A DNA stretch of 7,806 bases from Moraxella lacunata (GCF_002027545.1 NZ_MXAN01000086.1:1-7806), one strand, 5' to 3'. Counted from the first letter of the stretch, positions 1 through 6,821 are shown. The notes: a model not told the origin generated them from the letters alone. Program-made: numbers and translations.

Positions 1-12
1 GTTTGGAAAGAG
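1..12 (+). repeat. Left edge copy of a 12-nt terminal inverted repeat
   Basis: The first 12 bases, GTTTGGAAAGAG, are the exact reverse complement of the last 12 bases of the window (7795-7806). The right-hand copy lies inside an insertion-element end, about 40 nt inward from its GGGCGTG terminus. The left copy is not followed by the rest of that end: after base 12 the two sequences diverge and no CACGCCCTA terminus appears in the next 60 nt. It could be a truncated element end, a related element with a different tip, or an assembly breakpoint. The match is seen directly; its cause is inferred. Confidence 0.6.
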
Positions 13-485
13 GTCTAATAGCGGTTGGGCGTTTTTGGTTAATTATAACAGTGACAATGGCTGGAACTGTGTTTTTTCAAAAACGCCAAAAAGAAAACAC
101 ATTAAAAGAAATCAAAAATCTGCCAAAAATTACCCCTTTTATCGCTATCACTCATCAGGACGTGCGTGTGTACAATAGGTTTGGCAAAGAGCTTGTTGTG
201 ATACCGACTGACAATATCGCAACAATGTATGCGTTTGATTTATCAGGCGGTAGCAAATTGCACATTCATTACAAAAGAGCATTTTGGCGGTTTTTTGTTT
301 ATACAATTGGCTCCAATGAAATGGGGGCGACTTTTTATTTTGAACATCAAAATGAAAAATACATTCCCGAAAGTCTCAAAAGTTGCGTTTGGATAATTAG
401 TAACATGGTAAAAATGCTCCAACAAGACCCAATCGCCAGCCATTTCCCTTTTGTTAAGAAAAACTACACCAATGGGCGAGCGTAG
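3..485 (+). CDS. Membrane-anchored protein with probable PH-like domain, 5' end missing
   Basis: This frame is open from the window edge to a TAG at 483-485 and gives about 160 residues. The true start is probably outside the window: the TTG at position 3 has no ribosome binding site and the reading begins inside a hydrophobic segment (about residues 5-25, around [17 protein letters not shown]). A short basic, Lys/Glu-rich linker follows, then a beta-rich domain (about 45-120, including [20 protein letters not shown]). A hydrophobic anchor followed by a small beta domain is the layout of STM3941-like and bacterial PH-like membrane proteins, so a membrane-associated PH-like role is inferred; no catalytic motif is visible. 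An ATG at 57-59 would give a shorter protein that loses most of the membrane segment. It lies 86 nt upstream of accA on the same strand, with no clear terminator between. Function unknown. Confidence 0.6.
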   Translation: MERGLIAVGRFWLIITVTMAGTVFFQKRQKENTLKEIKNLPKITPFIAITHQDVRVYNRFGKELVVIPTDNIATMYAFDLSGGSKLHIHYKRAFWRFFVYTIGSNEMGATFYFEHQNEKYIPESLKSCVWIISNMVKMLQQDPIASHFPFVKKNYTNGRA

Positions 486-559
486 GACGACTCCTAAACC
501 ATTTCCCAAACCCCAAAAAGTATGCTAAACTATATAAGTTTACATTTGTAATATTTATA

Positions 560-564
560 AAGGA
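560..564 (+). promoter_or_regulatory. Ribosome binding site of accA
   Basis: AAGGA ends 7 nt before the ATG at 572. It fixes the short AccA start and argues against a longer N-terminus. The upstream spacer is AT-rich (TATATA at 531-536 is a possible -10), but no convincing -35 box could be matched to it. Confidence 0.7.
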
Positions 565-571
565 AAAAATT

Positions 572-1378
572 ATGAGCCAACCTGTGAGCGTTTGGGAAAG
601 TGTCAAACTTGCCCGCCATGCCGACCGTCCGCTATTTTTGGATTATGTCAAGATGCTGTTTACCGAGTTTGATGAGTTGCATGGCGACCGTGCCTTTGCA
701 GACGACCGTGCGATTTTGGGCGGTCTTGCTCGTTTTGACGGCAAGCCTGTCATGGTCATCGGTCAGCACCGTGGGCGTTCTACTCGTGAGCGGATTACCC
801 ACAATTTTGGCATGGCAAGCCCCGAAGGCTATCGCAAGGTCATTCGCCTTGTGCAAATGGCGGAGCGTTTTGGTTTGCCTGTTTTGACGTTCATTGATAC
901 CCCAGGGGCGTACCCCGGTGTGGGGGCAGAAGAGCGTGGGCAAGCAGAAGCCATTGCCAAAGCGATTGCGGTATTTAGCAGTCTCAACACCCCAATCATC
1001 GCTACCGTCATCGGTGAGGGTGGTTCGGGCGGGGCGTTGGCAATCGGTGTGGCGGATAAGGTCAATATGCTCCAAAACAGCATTTATTCGGTCATTTCCC
1101 CCGAAGGCTGTGCATCTATTCTATGGAAAACCGCCGAAAAAGCCCCTGATGCGTCCGAAGCCTTGAAACTGTCAGCAAATAATTTGCACCAGTTGGGGCT
1201 GATTGACGAAGTCGTGGACGAAGGGGCTGGCGGACACATTGAGCCTGATGTGGTGATGACAAATTTAAAAAATTTGTTAAATCATCAGCTTAACGAGCTT
1301 GAAATGCTGGGCAAAAATGAGCTGTTGTCTGGGCGGTATGAGCGTTTGATGAAATTTAATTCTAAAATTTCGCTGTGA
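572..1378 (+). CDS. accA: Acetyl-CoA carboxylase carboxyltransferase subunit alpha
   Basis: AccA pairs with AccD to form the cytoplasmic carboxyltransferase that moves CO2 from biotinylated AccB to acetyl-CoA, giving malonyl-CoA for fatty acid synthesis. The 268-residue product matches E. coli AccA closely from LARHADRP (residues 13-20) to the end. Landmarks are [13 protein letters not shown] (33-45), [12 protein letters not shown] (78-89), [18 protein letters not shown] (107-124), the glycine-rich [13 protein letters not shown] (147-159) of the crotonase-like oxyanion/carboxybiotin pocket, and [14 protein letters not shown] (173-186). E. coli AccA is about 319 residues; the missing stretch is the N-terminal helical region. 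From recall, a roughly 270-residue AccA is usual in Moraxellaceae, so this is probably a lineage trait and not damage. The start is supported by AAGGA 7 nt upstream. It ends at a GC-rich hairpin. Confidence 0.96.
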   Translation: MSQPVSVWESVKLARHADRPLFLDYVKMLFTEFDELHGDRAFADDRAILGGLARFDGKPVMVIGQHRGRSTRERITHNFGMASPEGYRKVIRLVQMAERFGLPVLTFIDTPGAYPGVGAEERGQAEAIAKAIAVFSSLNTPIIATVIGEGGSGGALAIGVADKVNMLQNSIYSVISPEGCASILWKTAEKAPDASEALKLSANNLHQLGLIDEVVDEGAGGHIEPDVVMTNLKNLLNHQLNELEMLGKNELLSGRYERLMKFNSKISL

Positions 1379-1392
1379 TTGTGATGTCCGCA

Positions 1393-1414
1393 AAACCGCC
1401 AAAAAGGGCGGTTT
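1393..1414 (+). terminator. Hairpin after accA, probable terminator
   Basis: AAACCGCC (1393-1400) pairs perfectly with GGCGGTTT (1407-1414) around a 6-nt loop, beginning 15 nt after the accA stop. The following sequence (ATTATTG) is only weakly T-rich beyond the three Ts of the stem, so it may be a moderate terminator. Confidence 0.7.
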
Positions 1415-1426
1415 ATTATTGTCCTA

Positions 1427-1455
1427 CCCACAACACGGGCAAAATTTGCTATAAT
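1427..1455 (+). promoter_or_regulatory. Probable sigma-70 promoter of the helicase gene
   Basis: A perfect -10 hexamer TATAAT lies at 1450-1455, 26 nt before the ATG at 1482. With a 17-nt spacer the -35 position reads CCCACA (1427-1432), matching the consensus only in its last three bases. The short untranslated leader and the terminator just upstream suggest the helicase is transcribed alone. Confidence 0.55.
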
Positions 1456-1481
1456 ACCACGTTTTATCCAGACCGACCGCC

Positions 1482-2957
1482 ATGACCGCATACGCCCCCA
1501 CCGATGAGCAATTATCCGCCCTAAATATGGCGATGACAGGCGATTCCTTTAAAATCGTGGCGTATGCAGGGGCAGGCAAGACCACGACGCTCAAACTCAT
1601 CAGTGAGAATTTGCGTGGGCGTGGGCTGTATTTGGCATTTAACAAATCCATCGCCAGCGAAGCCCAAGGCAAATTTCCCCCCAATGTCAAATGCCAAACC
1701 TTTCACTCGCTCGCCTATCGCCATGTGCCACGGGGTATTACCGCCAAAGTGAGCCTGCCACGGCTGACCCCTGCTAGGCTGGCAACGGAGCTTGGCTTGA
1801 CCGCCATCGAAGTAGAGCGAAGTTTTGACGGGGTCAAAAAATCCGTGGTGCTGACCCCTGCCAAACTTGCTAATATCATCAGCGAAGCCATCATCACGTT
1901 TTGTAAGACGTCATCTGCCTATCCTGCCCCACGCCACATCACGCCCCCATCTTGGCTGTCGGATGCTGACAAGGTGCGATTGCAAGAGCTACTCTATCCT
2001 GCCTTTGAATATCGCTGGCTGTCGTCCATCGACCCACGCCACAGTGCAGGGATAGGGCATGATGTCTATCTAAAACTGTGGACACTCTCAAGTCCCATCA
2101 TTCCTGCCGACTTCATCCTGTTTGATGAAGCCCAAGATGCCGACCCACTCATGATGGGGGCGTTATTACAACAAAATAAGCAGACCATCTATGTCGGGGA
2201 TGCTCATCAGCAGATTTATGAATGGCGGGGGGCGACCAATGCGATGAAACGCTTGCCCTATCCTGCCACCTTGCTCACGCAGTCGTTTCGCTTTGGCGAT
2301 GAGATTGCCAAAGTTGCCAATATTTTTTTAAAGGCATTACAAGAAGAGATTCCCCTAAAAGGCAACCCTGCCAAACATTCGATGACCGCACGCCTGTTGG
2401 CAAATGGACAAAAAGATGCCATCCTGTGTCGCACCAATGCCAACGCCATGGCACGTCTGTTGGCAGGGCAAAAGATGGGGCATAAAGTCGCCTTGCAAGC
2501 TGACAGTGCAAGGATGCTACGATTTTGCCAAGGGGCGGACAGCTTAAAACATGGCAAATCCGCCTATGGCACGCCCGAGCTTGCTTTTTTTAGTCATTGG
2601 GGCGAAGTCCAAGAATTTAGCGAGACAGGCGAAGGCAGTGACCTAAAAACATGGGTGCGACTCATCGAAGAGCATGGCACCAAGACCATCACATCCGCCA
2701 TCAATAACCTAACCACGCACTCGCACGCTGACTATGTTGTCTCTACCGCCCACAAATCCAAAGGGCTAGAATGGGGTCGGGTGCAGATAGATGATGATTT
2801 TTTGTACGATGTCAATCGCCAAACGGTCAAAATCAGCCCCGAAGAGCTACGCCTGCTCTATGTCGCCTGCACTCGGGGCAGGGATGTGCTGGACGTGGAC
2901 GGCATTAAGGAGCTGTTGGCAGGACTGGTAAGCGGTAAGAAATTGGTGTATGGGTAG
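1482..2957 (+). CDS. Compact UvrD-type SF1A DNA helicase, FBH1-like
   Basis: This 491-residue protein carries the full motif set of a UvrD/Rep-like ATP-dependent 3'-5' helicase: Walker A AYAGAGKTTT (27-36, Lys33), motif Ia region LAFNKSIASEA (51-61), CQTFHSLAY (71-79), Walker B FDEAQD (214-219), motif III VGDAHQQIYEWRGA (238-251), motif IV QSFRFG (267-272), motif V STAHKSKGLEW (421-431) and motif VI LYVACTRGRD (459-468). UvrD and Rep are about 670-720 residues, so the accessory subdomains are reduced. The wording of several motifs (AFNKSIA, F/P-P-NV-C-TFHS-AY, DPHQQIY-like, TQSFRFG) resembles eukaryotic FBH1, an anti-recombinase that clears Rad51 from DNA; no F-box is present. A role in removing recombinase or resolving stalled forks is inferred from that likeness. 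No convincing Shine-Dalgarno precedes the ATG. It is convergent with the SCP2-type gene. Confident as a helicase, less so on the biological role. Confidence 0.9.
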   Translation: MTAYAPTDEQLSALNMAMTGDSFKIVAYAGAGKTTTLKLISENLRGRGLYLAFNKSIASEAQGKFPPNVKCQTFHSLAYRHVPRGITAKVSLPRLTPARLATELGLTAIEVERSFDGVKKSVVLTPAKLANIISEAIITFCKTSSAYPAPRHITPPSWLSDADKVRLQELLYPAFEYRWLSSIDPRHSAGIGHDVYLKLWTLSSPIIPADFILFDEAQDADPLMMGALLQQNKQTIYVGDAHQQIYEWRGATNAMKRLPYPATLLTQSFRFGDEIAKVANIFLKALQEEIPLKGNPAKHSMTARLLANGQKDAILCRTNANAMARLLAGQKMGHKVALQADSARMLRFCQGADSLKHGKSAYGTPELAFFSHWGEVQEFSETGEGSDLKTWVRLIEEHGTKTITSAINNLTTHSHADYVVSTAHKSKGLEWGRVQIDDDFLYDVNRQTVKISPEELRLLYVACTRGRDVLDVDGIKELLAGLVSGKKLVYG

Positions 2958-3018
2958 GGTAATGGGTGTGGCGAGTAAAATTGGAGGATAACTTGGGGTA
3001 ATTTGTTGCACCCATTTT

Positions 3019-3057
3019 AAAAAAAGGGCGTGTATGCCACGCCCCACAGTCTTTTTT
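3019..3057. terminator. Bidirectional intrinsic terminator between convergent genes
   Basis: GGGCGTG (3026-3032) pairs with CACGCCC (3038-3044) around TATGC. Read on the minus strand the stem is followed at once by seven Ts (plus-strand As 3019-3025), a textbook terminator for the SCP2-type gene. Read on the plus strand the stem is followed after 7 nt by six Ts (3052-3057), so it can also serve the helicase. The stem core is the same GGGCGTG found in the mobile-element ends of this window. Confidence 0.85.
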
Positions 3058-3081
3058 GGTGTGTATTTGATAAATGAGATG

Positions 3082-3603
3082 TTATTTACCAGACTTACCA
3101 AACTTTTTGCCAAATGTCTTATTGGTAAAATCAACCGCTTTATTTAGATAAGGACGAGCCTGCTCAAAATACGGCTTGGCTTGTTTGACATAATCAGCAT
3201 AAGGTTCAGGCAAGCTCGCCCCTTGTTTGGCAACACCTGCAAACCACAGCACGAGCTTATAGTCACCCGAGATAACCACATCACCATCTTGGACGGCACT
3301 CATAAAACTTGCGATGTCGCCTTTGGTGAGTAGTCGCACGCCCGTCATGGAGTCTTTAAAATCAATGGTCAAATCGGCATGTCTGGCAGTCCCCAATGCC
3401 TGCCCAAAATGCCCATCAACAAAGCGGTAGTAGCGTGCCACGTCATCGCCACTTTTAAATTGAATGGCAAGTTCTTTGTCTTTGACTAGGTTGTGATAAG
3501 TTTCGTTATCGCCCTTGGATAGGGATGACAGTCGCAGTCCCAAGCCATATAGCAGGGCGTCCAAAGGGTCGGTTTTTACGTCAATGATGGGTAAAGTTGG
3601 CAT
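3082..3603 (-). CDS. SCP2 sterol-binding-domain-type protein
   Basis: The 173-residue soluble protein has no signal peptide or membrane segment. Residues about 40-125 fit the SCP2-like fold: a strand with IQFKSGDDVARYYRFVDGHF (47-66), ADLTIDFKD (76-84) and the characteristic acidic-glycine stretch GDIASFMSAVQDGDVVISGDYKL (95-117, core residues named). SCP2 domains have a hydrophobic tunnel that binds lipids or acyl chains; in bacteria some act as accessory factors (UbiJ for ubiquinone synthesis is one relative), but the ligand here is unknown. The C-terminal tail (131-173) is rich in Tyr, Phe and Lys with a repeated KPYF/RPYL pattern, possibly an amphipathic membrane-contact region. A weak GAGA-type ribosome site precedes the ATG. 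It lies downstream of serB on the same strand, separated by 226 nt holding a palindromic repeat, so co-transcription is uncertain. It ends at a strong terminator. Confidence 0.75.
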   Translation of the reverse strand: MPTLPIIDVKTDPLDALLYGLGLRLSSLSKGDNETYHNLVKDKELAIQFKSGDDVARYYRFVDGHFGQALGTARHADLTIDFKDSMTGVRLLTKGDIASFMSAVQDGDVVISGDYKLVLWFAGVAKQGASLPEPYADYVKQAKPYFEQARPYLNKAVDFTNKTFGKKFGKSGK

Positions 3604-3729
3604 GATGTTCTCAAAATGGCAAAAAATAATACTCTAACGCAAATCCGAGCGTTTATAAAGTGTTTTTTGGTAACTTGGATTTATACCCAAGAAACTTTAA
3701 AATTACCACAAATACAATGATGTGTGGAC

Positions 3730-3795
3730 GTAGGGGCGTGCTGAGTACGCCTTGTATAGTAATATCATCAAAGGGTGTGCTCAGCACACCCCTAC
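3730..3795. repeat. REPIN-like doublet of GTAG-headed palindromes
   Basis: Two palindromic units face each other. The left is GTAG, then a hairpin at 3735-3751 (GGCGTGCT, loop G, AGTACGCC, one G-T pair). The right is a hairpin at 3773-3791 (GGGTGTGCT, loop C, AGCACACCC), closed by CTAC at 3792-3795. The outer 22-nt arms are inverted copies of each other with three mismatches, separated by about 22 nt of AT-rich DNA. A GTAG head plus palindrome, in inverted pairs, is the hallmark of REP sequences mobilised by RAYT (TnpA-REP) transposases; no RAYT gene is in this window. It sits between serB and the downstream SCP2-type gene, where its RNA could fold into one long or two short hairpins and affect mRNA stability or read-through. 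The structure is seen directly; REPIN identity is inferred, and a mini-element related to the nearby MITE is an alternative. Confidence 0.7.
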
Positions 3796-3829
3796 AAGCC
3801 CGTGGTAAATATCAAGTTGGTTGGGTGTA

Positions 3830-5035
3830 TCAGTGCTTATCAAAGCGATGACCCATGGCATACAGCACGCCTTCTAGTCCTGTGATATTGACCGAAGTGT
3901 CAGCTTTAACACGTACGATGGGCTTGGCTTTATAAGCAACACCAATGTCACTAATCGCCATCATCGGCAAATCGTTTGCCCCATCGCCCACGCACACCAC
4001 TTCTTCCATGTCTATCGCCATCTTGTCAGCGACATGAGCGACGATGCGGGCTTTGGCTTTGCCATCAATGATGCCACGCTCGACCCCACCTGTCAGCTTA
4101 CCGCCTGTTGCCAGTAGGGGGTTGGCATGATATTCATCCATGCCCAACGTCTCGGCAACGTATTTGGCAAATGGGGTAAAGCCTCCCGATATCAGCACCG
4201 TGCGACAGCCTTTGCTTTTTAGAGCTTTGATGGTGGCAAATGCTCCCTCTGAGAAGCTGATGTGGTCTTTGATAATCTCATCAACCACCGAGACATCCAC
4301 TCCCTCTAAGAGTGCCACACGTTTGGCAAAACTTTCATTAAAATCTATCTCACCACGCATGGCAGATTCGGTAATCTCTGCAACCTTGTCCGCCACGCCA
4401 GCAATGCGTGCCAACTCAACGATAACCTCTTGATGAATGAGCGTTGAATCCATGTCAAAGCAGACAAGTTTATGACGACGGAGCGTTTGGGCGATAGAAA
4501 GGATGTGAACGTCAATATAGCCTTTTTTAAACTGAGTCAACTGCTCGGGCGTGAGTTCGGATATTTGTCCTGTCTCATCAACTTGAAATTGATAATTAGG
4601 CTTGGGTTTTAACACCTTTCTTAGATAAGCCGTCAGCTGTTCGTCAATGATATGGGCGACCGCCTCACGCTTGTCGGCACTCATCTCTTTGTGGTCAGTT
4701 GGGATGAGCAGATAGCGATACACTGCCACGTCCGAGAGATGCTCATGTGTGCCTATCAGGTGTGCGTTGGCGACTGCCGTCTCATCATCAAAAACCGCCA
4801 CCGCTTGCCAACCCCTTTGCTCACTGCTCCATGCTTGCATCACCTCATCCATCTGCCGACCGCTGTCCGTCAGCTCATCAATTGCTGTCTTTGCCACGAC
4901 CAAGATGATGGCAAACACAGGCAACTGTTTTAGAGCCTGAATACTGCCTGTTGTACCCTCAGGCAAAAGATGTGCCACACGGTCAATGGCATTTTGCCAT
5001 GCCTTAGAATCTTTGGGAAGTGCATAAGTATTCAT
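3830..5035 (-). CDS. serB: Phosphoserine phosphatase
   Basis: SerB catalyses the last step of serine synthesis, hydrolysing O-phospho-L-serine to L-serine and phosphate in the cytoplasm. Residues about 185-401 form a HAD-family catalytic domain with every motif intact: motif I FDMDST (193-198; nucleophile Asp194, acid/base Asp196), substrate-gripping ESAMRGEIDFNESF (223-236), motif II LISGGF (281-286, Ser283), the motif III lysine near DGKAKAR (324-330), and motif IV VGDGANDLPM (349-358; Mg-binding Asp351 and Asp355). The N-terminal half (about 35-175) looks like the regulatory region of the long SerB type, probably ACT-like folds that could sense serine. At 401 residues it is longer than E. 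coli SerB (about 322) but fits long SerB proteins of Pseudomonas and Acinetobacter. There is no good ribosome binding site before the ATG. It is divergent from the YtjB-type gene, a conserved neighbour. Confidence 0.96.
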   Translation of the reverse strand: MNTYALPKDSKAWQNAIDRVAHLLPEGTTGSIQALKQLPVFAIILVVAKTAIDELTDSGRQMDEVMQAWSSEQRGWQAVAVFDDETAVANAHLIGTHEHLSDVAVYRYLLIPTDHKEMSADKREAVAHIIDEQLTAYLRKVLKPKPNYQFQVDETGQISELTPEQLTQFKKGYIDVHILSIAQTLRRHKLVCFDMDSTLIHQEVIVELARIAGVADKVAEITESAMRGEIDFNESFAKRVALLEGVDVSVVDEIIKDHISFSEGAFATIKALKSKGCRTVLISGGFTPFAKYVAETLGMDEYHANPLLATGGKLTGGVERGIIDGKAKARIVAHVADKMAIDMEEVVCVGDGANDLPMMAISDIGVAYKAKPIVRVKADTSVNITGLEGVLYAMGHRFDKH

Positions 5036-5068
5036 CGTTAGTACTCGTTATTGTTGATGTTGCGTTTT

Positions 5069-5098
5069 ATTGTAACATTTTTAGCTAGGCAATGAAAA
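5069..5098 (-). promoter_or_regulatory. Candidate serB promoter
   Basis: On the minus strand a -10 box TACAAT (plus 5069-5074) lies 33 nt before the serB ATG, and TTTTCA (plus 5093-5098) lies 18 nt further upstream at the -35 position. The -10 is good and the -35 weak. Confidence 0.45.
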
Positions 5099-5173
5099 GT
5101 TAAAAATGGCATGAGTGTTAATTACTCAGATTTTATAACAATTTGGTCAATATTATGTAAAATTTTATCCAAA

Positions 5174-5187
5174 TCATGCCGGCATGA
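5174..5187. promoter_or_regulatory. 14-bp perfect palindrome, possible operator
   Basis: TCATGCCGGCATGA is a perfect palindrome in the spacer between serB and the YtjB-type gene, ending 10 nt before the putative -35 box of the latter. Its right half GGCATGAGT recurs at 5108-5116, just upstream of the serB promoter. This is where a dimeric regulator could control one or both genes, but I cannot name a factor. Confidence 0.35.
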
Positions 5188-5197
5188 GTTTAAGTGC

Positions 5198-5226
5198 TTA
5201 AAATTTCACAAAAAAAATGATAAAAT
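5198..5226 (+). promoter_or_regulatory. Probable promoter of the YtjB/AhpA-type gene
   Basis: TTAAAA (5198-5203) and TAAAAT (5221-5226) are spaced by exactly 17 nt, and the -10 is preceded by TGA, making an extended -10 (TGnTAAAAT). Transcription would begin near 5233, which rules out the upstream in-frame ATG at 5111 as the start of this transcript's protein and supports starts at 5246 or 5267. Confidence 0.55.
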
Positions 5227-5266
5227 CTACACCCTATTTGTCCACATGCCCAATGAACGATTCATC

Positions 5267-6514
5267 ATGACCTATCCTGCCCCCCGTCACGGCTTATTTG
5301 CTGTTTTTATTTTGGTAAGTTTAACCCTAAATTTGCTGTTTTTTGTCATCAGTAACGAGCGACAGCAAAAAGAGCGTTATGAGCGTAGCATACAGGCGGA
5401 AGCGGTGGCGATTGCCGAAGAGTTGTCTGCACCGCTTAGCATTAACGACCGCATTAGCATGAGCGTGGTGGCAAATCGCTACATTCGGGGCGATGACGTG
5501 GCATTTGTGGGGGTGTATGATGTGAATGACAATCTGCTCGTGCCTGTGGGTAAAGAGACACAGGGGCATGCGGTCAAAGAAGTGGTGACAGGCAGTCAAA
5601 GCGTACTGGGCTATGTGACGGTACAGACGCATGAGATTAATCGAGCCAAGATTATCTCTGATAACTGGATGTATCTGGTGGGGGTGGCGTTTTTACATGC
5701 ACTGCTATTGCTCATTTATGGCTATGTGGCACGCCCGACCGACGCCATTCGCATTGAGATTTCCCATGACGTGCGTAACCGCCTGCTTGCCAAGGGACTG
5801 CTGTATGATGTCAATCAAAAGAACCACGCCCACAGCAGTGGCGACCCCATCGGCACTCAAACAGGCTCATCTGGCACACCTCACGCCAAGCATGACACGC
5901 CCCCTGCCCAATCTGAGCCGTCACATCAAACGCAAAGCGAGCATACTTATGTCATCCAAGCCCGCTTTGACGACCCCAATGACCTGCTTGCCACGGTGGG
6001 CAATCAGACCAAAAACGTCTATTTTTCACTGTGTCATCAGCTACTGAGTAAGGCGACCACAGAACTGCTTGCCTTGCCAGTGTTTCATGGGGTCAGCGTA
6101 GAGAGTATTTCGCCCTTTGATGACCAAGGCTGTCGTATCGTGCTGTCAGGTAAGGATAAATATAGCAAATCCGCCCTAGCATCCATCCTGCTGGCACGGC
6201 TGGCACTCATGCTTAATCAAACCATCTATGACAAGCACCGTGAACTCAAACGCTTTGCCCTGCCCATGCGTACTTATGTTAGCGACATCGCCCGTCAAGA
6301 TGAAGTGGTGGGCGTGGGGATAAAACACCGTAAAACGCCATTGGTACTACTGCCAAACCGTGTCGTCACGGGTCTGTCGCCCCATGGTAATTTTCTAAAA
6401 CTTGCCGATCCGATTAGTGTTGCCGAGCGTGAATGCCGTCATCTAAGACATGTGAGTATCTCTCATGCCGAGACATTGGAGCGAGTGCGAGACAAAGTAT
6501 TGCTGTCTGGCTAA
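5267..6514 (+). CDS. YtjB/SMP/AhpA-type inner-membrane protein with extra C-terminal domain
   Basis: The N-terminal part has the YtjB (SMP) layout: membrane segment about 8-28, a periplasmic region (30-134) containing the family-like FVGVYDVNDNLL (80-91) and VLGYVTVQ (113-120), and a second membrane segment about 135-154. Its position divergent from serB matches ytjB in E. coli and ahpA-type genes in Pseudomonas, which supports the assignment. E. coli YtjB, about 214 residues, stops soon after the second segment. Here the chain continues through a His/Ser/Thr/Pro-rich linker (about 185-225) into a cytoplasmic alpha/beta domain (228-415). Strand, helix and turn order there loosely resembles class III nucleotidyl cyclase or related sensor domains, ending in VSISHAETLERVRDKV (396-411). 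The start at 5267 is chosen because the promoter ends at 5226; an in-frame ATG at 5246 would add seven residues. No strong ribosome site is visible. Function unknown; sensing across the membrane is inferred. Confidence 0.8.
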   Translation: MTYPAPRHGLFAVFILVSLTLNLLFFVISNERQQKERYERSIQAEAVAIAEELSAPLSINDRISMSVVANRYIRGDDVAFVGVYDVNDNLLVPVGKETQGHAVKEVVTGSQSVLGYVTVQTHEINRAKIISDNWMYLVGVAFLHALLLLIYGYVARPTDAIRIEISHDVRNRLLAKGLLYDVNQKNHAHSSGDPIGTQTGSSGTPHAKHDTPPAQSEPSHQTQSEHTYVIQARFDDPNDLLATVGNQTKNVYFSLCHQLLSKATTELLALPVFHGVSVESISPFDDQGCRIVLSGKDKYSKSALASILLARLALMLNQTIYDKHRELKRFALPMRTYVSDIARQDEVVGVGIKHRKTPLVLLPNRVVTGLSPHGNFLKLADPISVAERECRHLRHVSISHAETLERVRDKVLLSG

Positions 6515-6536
6515 TGGATAAAAATGGGGGATGGTA

Positions 6537-6754
6537 GGGCGTGTTGAATCTTTGTATTTGCAATGAAAAATGCCTGTTTAAAAAAGCAGGGAAATCGCAC
6601 GTTTTTCAAGGAAAAAGTGAAGTTTGATAGTCATTCTATCAAACGAGCTTTTGACGATGAAAAACAAGATTTAGCCATTTTTCATGCAAAAACGATTAGT
6701 TTTTTCTAAAATATTTCTATATTGTAAATAGTGCTATAAAGGTTCAGCACGCCC
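6537..6754. mobile_element. MITE-like non-autonomous element, 218 bp
   Basis: The ends are inverted repeats: GGGCGTGTTGAATC on the left and, read from the right, GGGCGTGCTGAACC (12 of 14 match). A TA dinucleotide flanks both sides (6535-6536, 6755-6756), as expected of a TA target duplication. Internal inverted repeats include ATGAAAAATG (6563-6572) with CATTTTTCAT (6676-6685), a 9-bp stem GTTTGATAG/CTATCAAAC (6622-6644), and TTTTTC/GAAAAA (6602-6616). No coding frame of transposase size exists. The right end matches the partial element at 7757, read in the opposite direction, at 32 of 37 positions. This fits a miniature element mobilised by an IS of the same ends; IS630/Tc1-mariner and IS5-like families both use TA-type targets, so the family is left open. 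It lies 22 nt after the preceding stop codon. Confidence 0.82.
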
Positions 6755-6773
6755 TAATATTTTTAAAAATTAC

Positions 6774-6802
6774 TTGACAAAAGATGATTTTACCTTTATA
6801 AG
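6774..6802 (+). promoter_or_regulatory. Strong sigma-70 promoter of the small acidic gene
   Basis: A perfect -35 TTGACA (6774-6779) and TATAAG (6797-6802) are separated by 17 nt. The promoter starts 19 nt after the end of the MITE, so the element lies directly upstream of it. It gives an untranslated leader of about 105-110 nt before the ATG at 6917. Confidence 0.75.
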
Positions 6803-6821
6803 GATTTTGAAATTGGGTCAG

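Noticed and set aside
632..1075. Minus-strand open frame of 147 codons inside accA
   Set aside because: It lies opposite a fully conserved accA and shows no recognisable domain or ribosome site.
572..1378. AccA as an N-terminally truncated pseudogene
   Set aside because: A good ribosome site precedes the short start, the catalytic region is complete, and short AccA is recalled as normal for this family.
2258..2557. Overlapping minus-strand open frames inside the helicase gene
   Set aside because: The plus strand encodes intact helicase motifs through this region; the minus frames show no family features.
5111..5266. Longer N-terminus for the YtjB-type protein starting at 5111
   Set aside because: The extended -10 promoter at 5198-5226 lies inside this stretch, it has no ribosome site, its residues are Lys/Phe/Cys-rich unlike a YtjB start, and the hydrophobic anchor follows directly after 5267.
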